This document shows positions 62,370-64,000 of a DNA stretch of 64,000 nucleotides, piece by piece; position 1 is the stretch's first letter, and every line of letters starts with the position of its first letter. A model generated the notes under the pieces. That model saw only the letters and a list, made by a program, of their open reading frames with translations. It was not told the origin of the DNA and searched no databases. The stretch lies in contig CM076276.1 in assembly GCA_038380795.1 (NCBI GenBank), forward strand, positions 11,856,001-11,920,000, written 5' to 3'. This DNA is from Pyrocephalus nanus. Its lineage: Eukaryota > Chordata > Aves > Passeriformes > Tyrannidae. Made by a program: the position numbers and the translations under genes.

Positions 62370-62932
62370 GGCTGAGGCCCCCGGGCGCCCCGGGCTAACG
62401 GGGCAGAGCCTGCCGCGCTGCTCCCAGCGCTCCGGGCATGGCGAGCGGGGACCAGCCCTGCCTGCAAGAGAGGGTGCGGAGAGAAGGGGTGAGCGGGGAC
62501 TCGGGGCAGCTATCGCCCTTCGCGGGGACCAGCAATTGCTTACCCGCAACTTACTTGAGAATCGGCGGTAGCGCGGGGCGGGCGGGCCAGGCAGCGGCAC
62601 CGGCAGAGGTCCGGGCAGCGGCGCGGGGAGTCCCGAGCCCGGCGGGAGCCCCGCACTCGGCCGCGGGGAGACGGCGCCTCCGGTGGGAGAACCGGGAAGG
62701 AGCCCCGGTCCCCCCGCAGCCCGGAGAGTGGCCCCATCCCCGGTCCGCCGCCACTCCCCGCGCTCCCTCCCGGGAAAGTTGCATGTCCCGCGGGCGGTCG
62801 CGCTGCCGGACCCCGGGCTGGCCCCAAACCCCCGGCCCCTCCCCGGTTCCCCGGCTTTACCGCGGAGCGGCGGCACTCACCGGGCGGACGGCGGGCAGCG
62901 CCGGGCCGGGCTCCTCCCGCCGGCAGCTCTGC

Positions 62933-63000
62933 CGTGTGTGTGTGTGTGTGTGAGAGCGTGTCCGTGTGTCCGTGTGTCCGCGTGTCCGCGTGTCCGTGTG
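62933..63000. repeat. TG microsatellite and degenerate TGTGTCCG/CGTGTCCG repeat
   Basis: A (TG)n tract of about 10 units is followed by alternating purine-pyrimidine repeats of GTGTCCGT and CGTGTCCG. Such sequence can adopt Z-DNA. It lies about 0.6 kb upstream of the GPCR start. Confidence 0.9.
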
Positions 63001-63089
63001 CGCGGCGGCAGCGCCCGACCCGCTGCCACACGCGCGTGCTCGCACCCACGCACCCACCGCACCGCCAGCCCGGCACCCACCCCGCGTCG

Positions 63090-63155
63090 CGCACACGGTG
63101 CACACCCCGCACACGGTGCACACCCCGCACACGATGCACACCCCGCACACGCACA
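63090..63155. repeat. 18-bp tandem repeat, about 3.5 copies
   Basis: The unit CGCACACGGTGCACACCC starts at 63090, 63108, 63126 and 63144, with one G-to-A change in the third copy. Because 18 is a multiple of three, it creates a false six-residue peptide repeat in the overlapping frames. CA-rich sequence with CACACACA stretches continues to about 63320. Confidence 0.9.
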
Positions 63156-63559
63156 ACAGCCCCGCACGCACGCACGCACAGAGCCCTGTCCTGCGACCCC
63201 CGCGCACACACACACGGACCCCCGACAGACTCCACGCACCCCCTCCAGCGCACACGCACGCCTGTAGACCCGCACACACACGCTGTGCACGCTCCCCCTG
63301 CACGCACTCGGCTGCACGCACCCTCCTACAGGTGCCCTGCACACCCGCAGGCACCCTGGGCATCCACCCCCCCTTCCCTCCTCACCTCCCGACCCACTCA
63401 CACACCTCTGCGTGTTCGCGACCGCTTTGCACTCCCAGACCCCTCCCCGCACACGCAGGGGAGGCTCAGCCTCCTCACCCTTTCGCACCCTCTCAACCTC
63501 TTCCCCCAATCCTGCCCTGCACTGCAGAGGAGCCCCTCGATCCTCCGCTGGGAGCGGCT

Positions 63560-63665
63560 GAGCCCCTGCTCGAGCCAAGCCGGGCCGAGCCGAGCCAGGA
63601 TAGGCTCAGCCAAGCCCAGTCCTTGCCCGGGCAGAGCCGGGATAGACTGAGCCGAGCCCAACCGT
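63560..63665. repeat. GCCGAGCC/GAGCCAAGCC-type degenerate short repeat
   Basis: Short variants of AGCCGAGCC and AGCCAAGCC recur here (near 63573, 63585, 63610 and 63648). It is a degenerate GC-rich repeat at the outer edge of the GPCR CpG island. No gene is seen from here to the window end. Confidence 0.55.
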
Positions 63666-64000
63666 GCCAGCCTCCCCTCCCTACGGCCGCCAAGAGCCCG
63701 ACCGGCTCGGCCGTGGTGCTGAAGGGACAGCTCCGCCCGGGCCGGGCAGGGACCGGGCACGGACAGGGCGGGTCTGGTCCAATTGTAGACTATTCCCGAT
63801 GTTCTCCTTCTCCTCCTCTCCTGGGGTCCCTAGGATCAGCTGCAGCAGGGCAAGGAGGGACCCGGGCGCTTCATTTCTACTCTAGCATCACCCACCCTCC
63901 TGCAGAGCCTGGCACACCACATGTTAACCCCAGCCGAGTGAGAAGAGCTCCCGAAGAAACCCAACCTTTGGTCTTTTCTATTAAACTGAAGGAATGGGAA

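Larger units (their letters stand above)
62370..63790 (-). promoter_or_regulatory. CpG-rich upstream region of the GPCR gene (5'UTR and promoter)
   Basis: A CpG island immediately 5' of the receptor start on the minus strand. On that strand a good 3' splice site (CTCTCTTGCAG) abuts 62461, and donors are seen near 62554 (CAA then GTAAGT) and near 62880 (CCG then GTGAGT). A noncoding first exon spliced to the coding exon is therefore likely, with an intron of roughly 90 or 420 bp. The open frames across this block on both strands are a by-product of high GC. Confidence 0.6.

Noticed and set aside
61695..62375. 226-codon plus-strand frame opposite the GPCR
   Set aside because: It is rich in His, Glu and Asp as expected from reading a receptor exon backwards, and has no family resemblance.
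62370..62876. N-terminal extension of the GPCR frame by about 169 residues
   Set aside because: It is Pro/Gly/Arg low complexity inside a CpG island, crossed by likely splice sites, and the ATG at 62369 has a far better context and a normal receptor N-terminus.
62540..63650. Cys/Val/Arg-rich and Thr/Pro/His-rich frames with internal six-residue repeats
   Set aside because: They come from the TG/CA and 18-bp repeats; overlapping frames on both strands show the same effect.

Overview
The window is vertebrate nuclear DNA, almost certainly from a bird. It has long introns with GT-AG junctions, large CpG islands at two promoters, and at least six fragments of CR1-type LINE, the dominant interspersed repeat of avian genomes. 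No bacterial, phage or CRISPR-like structure is present. I cannot name the species.

Layout, left to right. (1) 448-1662 (+) holds the last three coding exons of EIF3B (translation initiation factor 3 subunit B), probably followed by a spliced 3'UTR exon ending near 2.82 kb. (2) 5634-23184 (+) is a complete, intact KIF19-type kinesin gene. I reconstructed 20 coding exons with consistent splice phases, giving about 1030 residues: motor, neck and stalk coiled coils, basic Ser-rich tail. (3) 24.5-25.8 kb is a CpG island with a 13-copy, 16-bp GC-rich tandem repeat; it is the likely promoter and first noncoding exon of CHST12. After a 5.4-kb intron, the whole CHST12 coding region (chondroitin 4-O-sulfotransferase 2, 419 aa) lies in one exon at 30557-31816 (+). 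(4) 32.2-61.0 kb is a gene-poor stretch of about 29 kb with CR1 fragments, low-complexity tracts and two local CpG clusters; I could not support a gene in it. (5) 61041-62369 (-) is an intact 442-aa rhodopsin-class peptide-type GPCR, with a CpG-rich, TG/CA-repeat-rich upstream region running to about 63.8 kb.

The EIF3B-CHST12 pair matches the block at human 7p22.3 (EIF3B-CHST12-GRIFIN-LFNG). The kinesin between them is notable because human KIF19 lies elsewhere, at 17q25 near TTYH2, while TTYH3 lies on 7p22. This suggests a second, ohnologous KIF19-like gene kept in this lineage. EIF3B, the kinesin and CHST12 run in tandem on the plus strand; the GPCR is convergent to them. The genes have unrelated roles (translation, ciliary microtubule control, Golgi sulfation, membrane signalling), and nothing suggests a functional cluster.

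I found no clearly new biological system. The best leads are the KIF19-like paralogue, the unassigned GPCR with NRY in place of DRY, the poly(A)-signal/5' splice-site overlap and GC-AG intron in EIF3B, and the G-quadruplex-prone repeat at the CHST12 promoter.
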